A stretch of 64,000 bases of DNA from VXNE01 sp963665455 (GTDB taxonomy: Bacteria > Pseudomonadota > Gammaproteobacteria > Pseudomonadales > Azotimanducaceae), in contig OY762279.1 in the NCBI GenBank assembly GCA_963665455.1, positions 1,054,001 to 1,118,000 on the forward strand, given 5' to 3'. Numbering within the stretch: position 1 is the stretch's first letter; each line of letters opens with the position of its first letter. The notes beneath the pieces were generated by a model. It had not been told where the DNA came from, did not search any database, and worked only from the letters and a program-made list of their open reading frames with translations. The position numbers and the translations under genes were made by a program. This document shows positions 30,685-39,990 of the stretch, piece by piece.

Positions 30685-33069
30685 CTACGAGCCGAACCTG
30701 TGCTCGACCGTCAGGCCGAAGCGCCGGGGCTGCGCCCAGTAGTAGAGCAGGATGCCGAGGTCCACGAGGTCCTGGGCGCCGCGGTAGTACTCCTCGTCGC
30801 TCAGGTTCGTGCCCCACAGGGAGACGGACGTCCTGCCGTTCTCCATGTCCCAGCGCAAACGCGCGTCCACCAAGCCGAGTGGGTCCGTCCGATGTCGCTT
30901 GAGGCGCGTCAGGGCGGCGGCAGCGTAATACGGCCCCCGATAGTTGTAGCCAACCTGAGCGGTCATGCTGCCCGCGTTGTCCAGGTAGAACTCCTTGGCG
31001 ACGCTCAGGTTCCAGGACCGGTTCGGCGTGAAGCCGATGAACGAGATGTTCGATAGGTCCCTGACGACGCGCGTTTCCTCGAAGGTGATCGGGTCGAACG
31101 TGTTGTCGATGACCGTGAACTCGTCATAGTCGCCATCGAGGTAGCCGTAGGTCCCGGTGATGAACCAGCCCTCGGACGGGGTCGCGAGCAGTTCCACTTC
31201 ATAGCCCTCGAGCGTGGCGGCCTGGGCGTTGATCAGGTCCGCCGTCGGCTGCCCGTCCACCACGCGCCCAATCGTGATCTGCTGGTTCTCGTAGTCGTTC
31301 TGGAAGACGGTGACGTTGAGCTGTAGCCGGCGTTCGAACCACTGGGACTTCAAGCCCACCTCCCAGTTGTCCGAGATCTCCGGCGCATAGGGACGCATGC
31401 GCACGTCGCCGTTCATCCCGCCCGAGCTGTAGCCCCGCGAAAAGCTCAGGTACGTCATGATGTCGTCGGTGAAGTTGTAGTTGACGATCACGCGCGGCGT
31501 CGACTGACTGAAGTCGACCTCTTGCTTGCAGTAGCTCCGGATGGCGATTCCGTCCGGACCGAGGTTGCCGGGGCAACCGTAGAACAGGTCGAAACCGAAG
31601 TCCGAGGTCCACTGGGAGCGCTTGAACTGTCGGGTGTCCTTCGTCCAGCGAATCCCTGCCGTGACCGACCAGGCTTCGGTGACGTCCAGGGTCGCCTCTC
31701 CGAACACCGCCCAGGACTTGTTGGTGGCGTCGGTTTGCTGGCGACGACTGATGTTCGCCTGGGCTCCGAGCGCGATCGGTCCGAGCGCCTCCCACAACGG
31801 CGCCTCCGCGGGATCCGTCGGCGGCATGAGACCGCGCATGAACGGAACCCACACGTTGCCGATGGCGTTCTCCGTGAAACCGTACACCCCCGTAATCCAG
31901 GTCATGCGGTCGGAGAACGCCGTGCCCTCGAGGCGGAACTCGTGGGAGAGCTGGTCATACGGCGAATGCTCGTCCTGCAGCACCTCGAGGTGGTAGGAGG
32001 GGCCCCCGTAGAAGTCGCTGCCCCAGCCCCAGGACTCGTTGAGCTCCTTCATGTCGCGCCAGGCGGAGATGGACGTCAGCGTCATGTCCGCGAAGTCCCA
32101 GGTCACGGTGAGCGTAACGGCGTTGGTATCGACGAATAGGCCGTTCTCGTCGTTGTCGTTCGACCGGTAGGGGTTGTCGTCGGGGGCACAGGCCGCGGCG
32201 AGTTCATCGTACGCGCCGAAGATGAGCGGCAGGAAGTTGATCCCCGACGGGCCCCCGAGCAGCTCCTCGCAGTCGGCCAGCCCGCCGGTCTCTCGCGCGC
32301 GGAAGAACTCGGCACCAAGCGAAACTTCCACCGAGTCGTTCGGCGTCCACAGAAGCGTGCCCCTCAGGGTGCGCGAGTCGGTGGTGTTCCACTCGCGCCC
32401 CGCGTCGTCCTTCATCCAGCCGTCGTCCTTGCGCATCTGGAACGCGACCCGCGCCGCGAGCACGTCATCGATCAACGGGAAATTGACCATGCCGTCCGCG
32501 GAAAGCTGGCCCGCGTTGCCGACGCCGCCGCGCACCTTCGCATCGAACACGGAGTCCGGCTTCTTGGTGATGACGTGCACGAGTCCCGCGGTGGTGTTGC
32601 GCCCGAACAGCGTGCCCTGGGGCCCGCGCAGCACCTCGACGCGGTCGATGTCTATGAAGTCGAAGACCGAGCCCTGGGGCCGGCCGAGGTAGACGCCATC
32701 GATGTAGATGCCGACCTTCGGGTCCTGGGTGGGCCCCCAGTTGATCTGGCCGATGCCGCGCAGGAACACCTGCGCCGTGCCCCGCGCCACCACGCTCTCG
32801 TTGAAGGACATGTTGGGCGTCAGTTGCTCGACGTTCTGCACTTCGGTGATGCCCCGGCCCTCCAGCCGGTCGGCGGACAGCGCCGAGATGGGGATGGGCA
32901 CGCTCTGCGCCGTTTCCTCCCGGCGCCGGGCCGTGACGACGACCTCCTCGATGCCGCCGACGGACGCTTCGTCCTCGTCGGTCTCCTCCGCATGGGCCAG
33001 GTTTGTTGGCAGGAACGCTCCCGCCATCATCAGGCCGGCCGTCCCCAAGGCTCTCCAGATTCGGTTCAT
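30685..33069 (-). CDS. TonB-dependent outer-membrane receptor
   Basis: 794-residue receptor starting at ATG 33069 with a GGGGGAGAG ribosome site and a signal peptide (IWRALGTAGLMMAGAFLPTN, cut after LAHA). A TonB-box-like EEVVVTARRRE is followed by the plug domain (VFLRGIGQ, IYIDGVYLGRP, DRVEVLRGPQGTLFGRNTTAG) and a 22-strand-type barrel ending RRFGLTVEHRFGS. The plug and barrel resemble the large TBDR group of marine and catabolic gammaproteobacteria. No transporter or sigma/anti-sigma genes accompany it, so the ligand is unknown. It lies between gmk and rpoZ, next to a toxin-antitoxin pair, indicating insertion into a conserved block. Confidence 0.93.
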   Translation of the reverse strand: MNRIWRALGTAGLMMAGAFLPTNLAHAEETDEDEASVGGIEEVVVTARRREETAQSVPIPISALSADRLEGRGITEVQNVEQLTPNMSFNESVVARGTAQVFLRGIGQINWGPTQDPKVGIYIDGVYLGRPQGSVFDFIDIDRVEVLRGPQGTLFGRNTTAGLVHVITKKPDSVFDAKVRGGVGNAGQLSADGMVNFPLIDDVLAARVAFQMRKDDGWMKDDAGREWNTTDSRTLRGTLLWTPNDSVEVSLGAEFFRARETGGLADCEELLGGPSGINFLPLIFGAYDELAAACAPDDNPYRSNDNDENGLFVDTNAVTLTVTWDFADMTLTSISAWRDMKELNESWGWGSDFYGGPSYHLEVLQDEHSPYDQLSHEFRLEGTAFSDRMTWITGVYGFTENAIGNVWVPFMRGLMPPTDPAEAPLWEALGPIALGAQANISRRQQTDATNKSWAVFGEATLDVTEAWSVTAGIRWTKDTRQFKRSQWTSDFGFDLFYGCPGNLGPDGIAIRSYCKQEVDFSQSTPRVIVNYNFTDDIMTYLSFSRGYSSGGMNGDVRMRPYAPEISDNWEVGLKSQWFERRLQLNVTVFQNDYENQQITIGRVVDGQPTADLINAQAATLEGYEVELLATPSEGWFITGTYGYLDGDYDEFTVIDNTFDPITFEETRVVRDLSNISFIGFTPNRSWNLSVAKEFYLDNAGSMTAQVGYNYRGPYYAAAALTRLKRHRTDPLGLVDARLRWDMENGRTSVSLWGTNLSDEEYYRGAQDLVDLGILLYYWAQPRRFGLTVEHRFGS

Positions 33070-33207
33070 GCTCTCCCCCTTCTTCTTCGCAGGGCCATCG
33101 ACACCCGGCCCCACGGCCTCGGTCAACGCCTCGCGTGCGGAACATGGACGAGTGTGCAAGGCGCGTCAAGGCTCGGCTTGGCTCAAGCGCCGAAGCAACT
33201 CCTACGA

Positions 33208-33678
33208 CTAACCGTCGTCGGTCATCCACGACAGGAACGCGCCGACCTGCCGGCGAAATGCGGCGAGCGTTTCCGGCAGCCGATTCTCCAAGGGCTTGAG
33301 CCGCTCCGCCTCCAACACCCCACCATAGACATTCCGGAAGACATGCCGAAAGCGCAGGTACTCCCCCAGCGCCCTGGCGAGCCCTTCATCGATGACAGGC
33401 GGGCGGACCTTCGGAATATCGAGCCGCATGTCGTCCAACAGTTGCTGATGCCACTGCTCCGCCTGGGGGATGCCGCCGTTAAGCTCGGGGGCAATACGCG
33501 TGAAGATCCGCTCAATGGCGTTGTAGAAGTCCTGCAGGATTGAGCCCCGCGCCCGCAGCGCATAGGAGTCCTCCGTCAGCGGCCGGTCCGCGAACTCCTT
33601 CTCGAGCGCGCCAAGGTCGGCCAGCTCATTCTCAACCTCCGCCCGCAAGCGCCGGGCCAGCATCTCTTCGGGCCTCAA
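33208..33678 (-). CDS. HEPN (HepT-like) toxin
   Basis: 156-residue all-helical protein of the HepT-like HEPN family (ribonuclease domain). The characteristic segment is EYLRFRHVFRNVYGG at about 107-121, with helical flanks (SILQDFYNAIERIF, PELNG..PQAEQWHQQLLDDM). Partner of the minimal nucleotidyltransferase encoded just upstream, with which it overlaps by four bases. In studied MNT/HEPN systems the NTase adds AMP residues to the HEPN toxin and neutralises it; the HEPN protein cleaves RNA. Whether this copy is active is not visible. Confidence 0.85.
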   Translation of the reverse strand: MRPEEMLARRLRAEVENELADLGALEKEFADRPLTEDSYALRARGSILQDFYNAIERIFTRIAPELNGGIPQAEQWHQQLLDDMRLDIPKVRPPVIDEGLARALGEYLRFRHVFRNVYGGVLEAERLKPLENRLPETLAAFRRQVGAFLSWMTDDG

Positions 33679-34010
33679 AGCTCGACCCCCTCCCCATGGA
33701 CGACGCGCATCAGGGCGGGCGTCGCGGACTCCATCGGCGTGACCTCCAGCCGGAAGCGCGTCAGCGCCGCCGCTTCGGCCGATACCGCGTAGAAACGCCC
33801 GGGGTCGATTCCGGAAACTACCAGATCGATGTCGGATCGATGCGTAAAGGGGCGCGTTCGATCGAACGCCGAACCGATGCCAACCACGCGCAGCGCGCCG
33901 CTCGCCCGCAAAAATCGTGCGATGCGTTCGGCATGTACCACAGCGAGGTCGCGATCGCCGGACTCGAAATGCGTCCTGCGCAAGTGGTCAAGGAGGTCGG
34001 CGCGTCGCAT
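33675..34010 (-). CDS. MNT-type nucleotidyltransferase antitoxin
   Basis: 111-residue minimal nucleotidyltransferase starting at ATG 34010 (the open frame extends upstream without homology). The catalytic motif GIGSAFDRTRPFTHRSDIDLVV (44-65) contains the GS and the paired acidic residues Asp60 and Asp62 of the polymerase-beta fold. An N-terminal helical part (RRADLLDHLRRTHFE) precedes it. Together with the HEPN gene it forms an MNT/HEPN pair, antitoxin first. The ribosome site is weak. Confidence 0.85.
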   Translation of the reverse strand: MRRADLLDHLRRTHFESGDRDLAVVHAERIARFLRASGALRVVGIGSAFDRTRPFTHRSDIDLVVSGIDPGRFYAVSAEAAALTRFRLEVTPMESATPALMRVVHGEGVEL

Positions 34011-34122
34011 GGCCGTTAAGTTACCCGATATGGTCGCCGGTCGCCCGAAGCGCCGGACGGGATTCTCGTGTCTCCACGGCCGCGCCTCGCCGCCAAGGGC
34101 GTCATGGCATTGCGCCCTGCGG

Positions 34123-34128
34123 TAGAAT
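34123..34128 (+). promoter_or_regulatory. -10 element for rpoZ-spoT
   Basis: TAGAAT (five of six) ends 34 bp before the rpoZ ATG. No good -35 at 17 bp. Confidence 0.45.
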
Positions 34129-34162
34129 CCACGCATTACCGACCTTTTGACGGACACACCAG

Positions 34163-34471
34163 ATGGCTCGCGTCACCGTTCAGGACTGCCTCGAACACGT
34201 CGACAACCGATTCGAACTCGTCATGGTGGCCAGCCGGCGTGCGCGGCAGATCTACCGGCTCGGCGTGGTGCCGCTCGTTGACGAGGAGAACGACAAGCCC
34301 ACCGTCATCGCCCTGCGCGAGATCGCCGAGGGCCTGATCAACGACGAGGTGCTTGACGCGCCCGAGATCACGGTTGACGATGTGGATTTCGAGGGCATCG
34401 AGCGACTGGAGAGCATCGACAGGGACGCGATGCCGTTCGATATGGGAGATGACCCAGCTAGCGACATTTGA
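34163..34471 (+). CDS. rpoZ: RNA polymerase omega subunit
   Basis: 102-residue omega subunit that assists RNA polymerase assembly and forms part of a ppGpp-binding site. MARVTVQDCLEHVDNRFELVMVASRRARQI is the family signature, followed by the KPTVIALREIAEGLI helix. The acidic C-terminal third is variable. The 3' end overlaps the probable spoT start by 23 bases, a tighter coupling than usual. Confidence 0.96.
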   Translation: MARVTVQDCLEHVDNRFELVMVASRRARQIYRLGVVPLVDEENDKPTVIALREIAEGLINDEVLDAPEITVDDVDFEGIERLESIDRDAMPFDMGDDPASDI

Positions 34472-36704
34472 GCCGGCAATATCCGAGTCGGCGACCTCCC
34501 GGTCCGAGACCTCCGGGTCGGAGACCTTCGGGGGCTATTTCCAGACCCGCCTCGCCGCCGCGGCCTCCGAAGACGCGGTCGCCGCTCCCGCCACGTTCGA
34601 AAGTCTGGCGGAGTCGCTCTCCAAGTACCTGTCCGAGACCCAGGTAAGGCGCGTCCGCCGCGCCTATGAATTCGCCCGCGCGGCCCACGACGGGCAGACG
34701 CGCCGCACCGGCCACCACTACATCACGCACCCCCTCGCGGTGGCGAACATCCTCGCCGAGATGCGCATGGATCACCGGTCCATCGCCGCCGCCCTGCTGC
34801 ACGACGTGTTGGAGGACACGGGCGCCACCAAGCCCAAGCTCGAATCGGTCTTCGGCAAGGAAGTCGCGCAGATCGTCGACGGCGTCAGCAAGCTCGCCAC
34901 CATCTTCAAGACGAACGAGCAGGCCCAGGCCGAGAACTTCCAGAAGATGGCGATGGCGACGGCCAACGACCTGCGCGTCATCCTCGTCAAGCTCGCGGAC
35001 CGGCTCCACAACATGCGCACCCTCGGGGTGATGCCCCTGGAGAAGCGGCGGCGGATCGCCCGCGAGACCCTGGATCTTTACGCGCCGATCGCGAACCGCC
35101 TCGGCATGCACAACCTGCGCGTGGAACTTGAGGAACTCGGCTTCGAGTCGCTCTACCCGCTACGGGCGGACCGCTTGCGGCGCGCCGTCAGTTCCGCGAG
35201 GGGGCACCGCAAGGCGCTGATGGACGAGCTGGCCCGCTCCATCGAGGGGGCGCTGCGGCGCGAGGGCATCAACGCGACGGTGCTGAGCCGCGAAAAGCAC
35301 CTCTATTCCATCTACCTGAAGATGAAGACCCAGCGGAAGTCGTTCGCCGAAATCATGGACGTCTTCGGCGTGCGCATCATCGTCGACCAGGTAGACACCT
35401 GCTATCGCGCCCTCGGCGTGGTCCACAATCTCTACAAGCCCGTGCTCGGCCGCTTCAAGGACTACGTCGCCATCCCGAAGGCGAACGGCTACCAGTCCCT
35501 GCACACGACGCTCTTCGGCATGCACGGCGTGGCCATCGAGGCGCAGATACGCACCCGTCAGATGGACTCGGTGGCGGACCACGGCATCGCGGGCCATTGG
35601 CTCTACAAGTCCGGCAAGGCTTCCTTCAAGGGCGGGCAGGCGCGGGCCAGGCAGTGGGTGAAGGGCGTTCTGGACCTCCAGCAGCGCGCCGGGGACTCGG
35701 TCGAGTTCATCGAGAACCTGAAGATCGACCTGTTTCCCGACGAGGTCTACGTGTTCACCCCGAAGGGGCAGATCCTCGAACTGCCCCGGGGCGCCTGCGC
35801 GATCGACTTCGCCTACGCGGTACACACCGACATCGGCAACCACTGCGTCGCGTGCCGGGTGGACCGCTCCCTGGCGCCCCTTTCGCGGCAGCTCGAGAGC
35901 GGGCAGACCGTGGAGATCATCACCAACGACTACGCGCGGCCGAGCCCGGACTGGCTGACGTTCACCGTCTCCGGGCGCGCGCGCTCCGCCATCCGCCAGG
36001 CCCTCAAGAGCCAGCAACGCTCCGCATCCATCGTCCTTGGGCGGCGCCTCCTGAACCGCTCGTTGGCGAACGCGAACACCTCCATCAAAGACCTCGACTT
36101 CCGCCGCCTGCGCAAGGTGTTCCGGGAGTTCGGGGTGCGCAAGCTGGACGATCTCCTCGCGGAGATCGGCCTCGGCAACCGCATGGCCTACGTCGTCGCG
36201 CAGCGGCTGCTCGCGGCGGACAACGCCGACTACGAGGCGGTGGACATCGAGAAGGGCGGTCCCGTCGCCATCCGCGGAGGCGAGGGACTCGTCATCGACT
36301 ACGGCCGCTGCTGCGGACCCGTGCCGGGGGACGCGGTGATCGGCCACATGACGCCCGGGCGCGGGCTCGTGGTGCACGTGGAGACCTGCAACAACCTCGA
36401 GGACGTGCGCCGCAAGAACCCCGACGAGATCATCCCCGCCCGCTGGGCCGAATCGACGACCGGCGAGTTCGACACGATGCTGCTGCTCACGATCAACCGC
36501 CGCAAGGGAGCGATCGCGGAGGTGGCCGCATCGGTCAACGACAGCGGGGCCGGCATCAACAACATCAAGGTGGACGAGCGCAACGCGGAACTCTCGAGCG
36601 TCACCGTGGATCTCTCCGTGGCGAACCAGCCGCACCTCACCCGCGTCATGCAGCGGCTACAGGCCATCGCGACGGTGCAGAGCGTGCGCCGGCCGGCCGC
36701 CTGA
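34449..36704 (+). CDS. spoT: Bifunctional (p)ppGpp synthetase/hydrolase SpoT
   Basis: Long RelA/SpoT homologue controlling the stringent response. From ATG 34449, the nearest usable start, the product has 751 residues, about 48 more than E. coli SpoT, because of an N-terminal Ser/Thr/Glu-rich tail (SESATSRSETSGSET). The HD hydrolase domain is intact (HYITHPLAVANILAE, HDVLEDTG with His118 Asp119), then synthetase (YSIYLKMKTQRKSFAEIMDVFGVRI..; RFKDYVAIPKANGYQSLHT; EAQIRT), TGS domain, and C-terminal ACT (LTINRRKGAIAEVAASVNDSGAGINN). Both activities are expected. Confidence 0.95.
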   Translation: MTQLATFEPAISESATSRSETSGSETFGGYFQTRLAAAASEDAVAAPATFESLAESLSKYLSETQVRRVRRAYEFARAAHDGQTRRTGHHYITHPLAVANILAEMRMDHRSIAAALLHDVLEDTGATKPKLESVFGKEVAQIVDGVSKLATIFKTNEQAQAENFQKMAMATANDLRVILVKLADRLHNMRTLGVMPLEKRRRIARETLDLYAPIANRLGMHNLRVELEELGFESLYPLRADRLRRAVSSARGHRKALMDELARSIEGALRREGINATVLSREKHLYSIYLKMKTQRKSFAEIMDVFGVRIIVDQVDTCYRALGVVHNLYKPVLGRFKDYVAIPKANGYQSLHTTLFGMHGVAIEAQIRTRQMDSVADHGIAGHWLYKSGKASFKGGQARARQWVKGVLDLQQRAGDSVEFIENLKIDLFPDEVYVFTPKGQILELPRGACAIDFAYAVHTDIGNHCVACRVDRSLAPLSRQLESGQTVEIITNDYARPSPDWLTFTVSGRARSAIRQALKSQQRSASIVLGRRLLNRSLANANTSIKDLDFRRLRKVFREFGVRKLDDLLAEIGLGNRMAYVVAQRLLAADNADYEAVDIEKGGPVAIRGGEGLVIDYGRCCGPVPGDAVIGHMTPGRGLVVHVETCNNLEDVRRKNPDEIIPARWAESTTGEFDTMLLLTINRRKGAIAEVAASVNDSGAGINNIKVDERNAELSSVTVDLSVANQPHLTRVMQRLQAIATVQSVRRPAA

Positions 36705-36715
36705 CCCGAGACGGC

Positions 36716-37102
36716 ATGTTCCGCGAGGCAATTCACACCCCCGCCGCCCCGGCCGCCATCGGCACCTATTCCCAGGCGGTCCGCGTCGGCGACACCGTGT
36801 ATCTGTCCGGCCAGATCGGGCTCGATCCCGCCAGCATGGAACTCGTCGGCGACGAGGCGGAGGCCCAGGTGCGTCAAGTCTTCGACAACCTGTCCGCCGT
36901 CGCGCGGGCGAGCGGGGGCAGCTTCGCCGACGTCGTCAAGCTCACCGTCTATCTCACCGACCTCGGCAACTTCGGCACGGTCAACGCGGTCATGGGCGAG
37001 TACTTCTCCGAACCCTTTCCCGCACGGGCGGCCCTGGGCGTGGCCGCATTGCCCCGGGGCGCGCTGGTCGAGATGGACGCCGTGCTGGTGTTGCCGACGT
37101 AG
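36716..37102 (+). CDS. ridA: RidA/YER057c/UK114 family deaminase
   Basis: 128-residue RidA protein, which hydrolyses reactive 2-aminoacrylate and related enamine/imine intermediates from PLP enzymes. IHTPAAPAAIGTYSQAV, YLSGQIGLDP, KLTVYLTDLGNFGTVNAVMGEYF and the conserved Arg in FPARAALGVAALPRGALVEMDAV are all there. It follows spoT by 11 bp and precedes recG by 23 bp, a standard neighbourhood. Confidence 0.96.
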   Translation: MFREAIHTPAAPAAIGTYSQAVRVGDTVYLSGQIGLDPASMELVGDEAEAQVRQVFDNLSAVARASGGSFADVVKLTVYLTDLGNFGTVNAVMGEYFSEPFPARAALGVAALPRGALVEMDAVLVLPT

Positions 37103-37125
37103 CCGGGACCGAGCCAGCGCGAAGC

Positions 37126-39147
37126 ATGCAATCCGACGACCCCGTGACGGTGCTGCGGGGCGTGGGACCGAAGGCCGCGGCGGCGCTCGCACGGCTCGAC
37201 GTGGCGACCCTCGGCGACCTCTTGCTGCACCTGCCCTTCCGCTACCAGGACCGCACCCGTTTCGTGCCGCTATCCGAAGCGGAGATCGGCCGGTCCTGCC
37301 TCGTGCGCGGCGAGATCGTCAAGGCGGATCTGGCCTACGGGCGCCGGCGCAGCCTCACCGCCACCTTCACGGACGGCGGCGCCTTCCTCACCCTGCGGCT
37401 CTTCCACTTCTCCGCCCATCAGCGCGACAGCCTGCGTCCCGGCCTGTGGGTGCGCTGTTTCGGTGAGGTCCGCCCGGGGCCATCCGGCAAGGAGATGGTG
37501 CATCCGGAGTACCGTACCTCGCCCACGGAGCCCGAGCCGCCGGAACCGACGCTCACTCCCGTGTACCCGGTTTCCGGCGGGCTGACGAGTGTCCGGATCC
37601 GGTCCTGGATCGCACAAGCCCTCGATGCCAGGGTGGCGCTCGGCGGGAGCGTGTTGGCGGACGAGACGCTTCCCGCCCTCGACGAGGCGCTACGGTTCCT
37701 GCACCGGCCACCGCCCGACGCGGACCAAGACGCCTTCGAAACGGCCCGCGCCCGGGTCGCCAAGGACGAACTCCTCGCCCATGTCCTCCTGATGCAGCAG
37801 CGCCAGGCCCTGCGCGCCCGCCACGCCGCCGGCGCCCTGCCGCGGGGCCGCGCCCTCGGCCGCGAGCTACTCGGCAACCTCGGCTTTTCGTTGACCGCGG
37901 CACAGCGCCGGGTGGTCACCGAGGTGCTCACCGATCTCGAACGGGAGCAGCCCATGCTGCGCCTGCTACAGGGCGACGTGGGCTCCGGCAAGACCGTGGT
38001 GGCCGCGTTCGCCGCGATACGGGCCGCGGAGCAGGGGCGCCAGACCGCGGTGATGGCCCCCACCGAGATCCTTGCCGAGCAGCATCACGAGAGCTTCTCC
38101 AACTGGCTCTCGCCCTTGGGCATCGACGTGGCCCTGGTCACCGGCCGGATGACTGCGAAGGAGCGGGCGGTGCGCCGAGAGGCCCTCGCGCGCGGCGAGA
38201 CGTTGGTGGCGGTGGGCACCCATGCGCTCATCCAGTCGTCGGTGGAGTTCGACGACCTCGCCCTCGCGATCATCGACGAACAGCACCGTTTCGGCGTACA
38301 CCAGCGCATGACGCTGCGCAACAAGGGCCGCCTCCCGCACCAGCTCATCATGACCGCCACGCCCATTCCGCGCACGCTGACGATGGCCTTGTACGCCGAC
38401 ATGGACGTCTCGGTGATCGACGAGCTGCCCCCGGGGCGCAAGCCGGTCGTCACCGGCGTGACGCCGAGCTCCCGCCGCGCCGAGGCCATGGAGCGGGTCG
38501 CCGCCGGATGCCGCGATGGTCGCCAAGCCTATTGGGTGTGCACGCTCATCGAGGAATCCGAGGCCCTCGACTCCCAGGCGGCGGAGAACGTGGCCGAGGA
38601 GCTCGCCGGGGAGCTGCGGGGGCTCACCGTGGGCCTCGTGCACGGACGCCTATCCGGGGCCGAGCGGGGCGCGGTGATGAACCGCTTCAAGGCCGGCGAG
38701 ATCGACGTCCTGGTCGCGACCACGGTGATCGAGGTGGGCGTGGACGTGCCGAACGCATCGCTCATGGTCATCGAGAATCCCGAACGGCTGGGCCTCGCGC
38801 AGCTACACCAGCTCCGGGGCCGCATCGGCCGGGGCAGCGCGCGCAGCCACTGCATCCTGCTCTTCGAACCCCCGCTTACGGAAGTGGCGCGGGCCCGGCT
38901 CGCCGTCATGCGCGAGACGAACGACGGCTTCGTGATCGCCGAGAAGGACCTCAAGCTACGGGGGCCCGGCGACGTGCTCGGGACGCGGCAGACCGGCGAG
39001 CAATCGTTCCGCGTGGCCGACCTCATGCGGGACGCGCCGCTACTTCCGGAGGTGATCAAGGTGGGCGAGCGCCTCGACGACGCCACCAAGGCCACGATCC
39101 TCGCGACCTGGGGTGCGACGTTGGAGGCGGACTACGTGGAGGTGTGA
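37126..39147 (+). CDS. recG: ATP-dependent DNA helicase RecG
   Basis: 673-residue RecG, which reverses stalled replication forks and processes recombination intermediates. The N-terminal wedge/OB domain (VLRGVGPKAAAALARL, LLLHLPFRYQDRT) is followed by the helicase domain with Walker A GDVGSGKTVVA, DEQHRFGVHQR (DExH box), TATPIPRTL, IEVGVDVPNA, and QLHQLRGRIGRG. The TRG motif region (ATTVIEVGVD) is intact. It closes the rpoZ block and converges on the SDR gene with seven bases between. Confidence 0.97.
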   Translation: MQSDDPVTVLRGVGPKAAAALARLDVATLGDLLLHLPFRYQDRTRFVPLSEAEIGRSCLVRGEIVKADLAYGRRRSLTATFTDGGAFLTLRLFHFSAHQRDSLRPGLWVRCFGEVRPGPSGKEMVHPEYRTSPTEPEPPEPTLTPVYPVSGGLTSVRIRSWIAQALDARVALGGSVLADETLPALDEALRFLHRPPPDADQDAFETARARVAKDELLAHVLLMQQRQALRARHAAGALPRGRALGRELLGNLGFSLTAAQRRVVTEVLTDLEREQPMLRLLQGDVGSGKTVVAAFAAIRAAEQGRQTAVMAPTEILAEQHHESFSNWLSPLGIDVALVTGRMTAKERAVRREALARGETLVAVGTHALIQSSVEFDDLALAIIDEQHRFGVHQRMTLRNKGRLPHQLIMTATPIPRTLTMALYADMDVSVIDELPPGRKPVVTGVTPSSRRAEAMERVAAGCRDGRQAYWVCTLIEESEALDSQAAENVAEELAGELRGLTVGLVHGRLSGAERGAVMNRFKAGEIDVLVATTVIEVGVDVPNASLMVIENPERLGLAQLHQLRGRIGRGSARSHCILLFEPPLTEVARARLAVMRETNDGFVIAEKDLKLRGPGDVLGTRQTGEQSFRVADLMRDAPLLPEVIKVGERLDDATKATILATWGATLEADYVEV

Positions 39148-39154
39148 AGAGCCC

Positions 39155-39925
39155 TCAAACTCGAGCGAGTGCCCCACCGTCGATGGCGATGTTCTGGCCG
39201 TGGATGGCGTCCGCCCGGGAACTCGCGAGGAACAGCACCAGGTCCGCGACCTCCTCGCGCCGCGCGATCCGGCGGATGGGGATGTCCGCCGCGACGTGCG
39301 GTTCCACCTCCTCCCAGGTGCTTCCCCAGCCCTCCCGCACACCTCGGCGTAGATATCCCGCTTCGACCTCCGGCGTGCGGATCAGGCCGGGAGACACTTG
39401 GTTGACGCGGATGCCCGTGCCGGCGACTTCCCGCGCGAGGCTGGCGGTCAGGGCGGACAGGGCAGCCTTGGCGACGTAGTAATGCGGATTGCGGGCACCC
39501 GGCGCGAACGCCCCGGTGGTGCCGAGATTGATGATGCGGCCCCAGCCGCGCTCCCGCATGCCGGGGAGCACGCGGGCGACCATGCGCTGTGCCGAGAGCA
39601 CGTTCGTTTCGTACATCGCCACCCACTCGGCCGCGGCCAGCGCGGACCAGCGCCCGCCCGCCGCCGCGCCGTAGTTGTTGACCAGGATGTCGACGCTGCC
39701 GCCGGCCTGCGCGGCGACGGCATCGGCACCCGCGTCCTCGCGGATGTCGCCGGATACCGGCTCGCCGCCCCCGATCTCGCGTACCGCCGCTGCGGCCTGC
39801 TCGGCCTCGAAGCCGTGCACGAAGAGCCGCGCGCCCTCCTCGAGGAAAGCGCGGGCGATGACGAGCCCCGTACCGCGATAGCCCCCGGTAACGAGCACGC
39901 TCCTGCCCTCGAGGTCGAGATTCAC
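39155..39925 (-). CDS. Short-chain dehydrogenase/reductase
   Basis: 256-residue classical SDR. The coenzyme motif TGGYRGTG (14-21) with DILVNNYG (the NAG-type motif, here NNYG), and the catalytic YYVAK are visible. The position of the usual catalytic Ser, 12-13 residues before the Tyr, is Thr (NLGTTGAF), which can replace Ser but is uncommon. C-terminal NQVSPGLIRTPE and GQNIAIDGGA are typical. It is last in a leftward set: symporter, two dioxygenase-like genes, SDR, so it may oxidise the product of the dioxygenases; substrate unknown. Confidence 0.88.
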   Translation of the reverse strand: MNLDLEGRSVLVTGGYRGTGLVIARAFLEEGARLFVHGFEAEQAAAAVREIGGGEPVSGDIREDAGADAVAAQAGGSVDILVNNYGAAAGGRWSALAAAEWVAMYETNVLSAQRMVARVLPGMRERGWGRIINLGTTGAFAPGARNPHYYVAKAALSALTASLAREVAGTGIRVNQVSPGLIRTPEVEAGYLRRGVREGWGSTWEEVEPHVAADIPIRRIARREEVADLVLFLASSRADAIHGQNIAIDGGALARV

Positions 39926-39990
39926 CCCGCGTTCCGACAGTTCATCTCGAGGCGTCGCGCCCCGAAACCCGCTCGTGCCCCGTCAACTTC

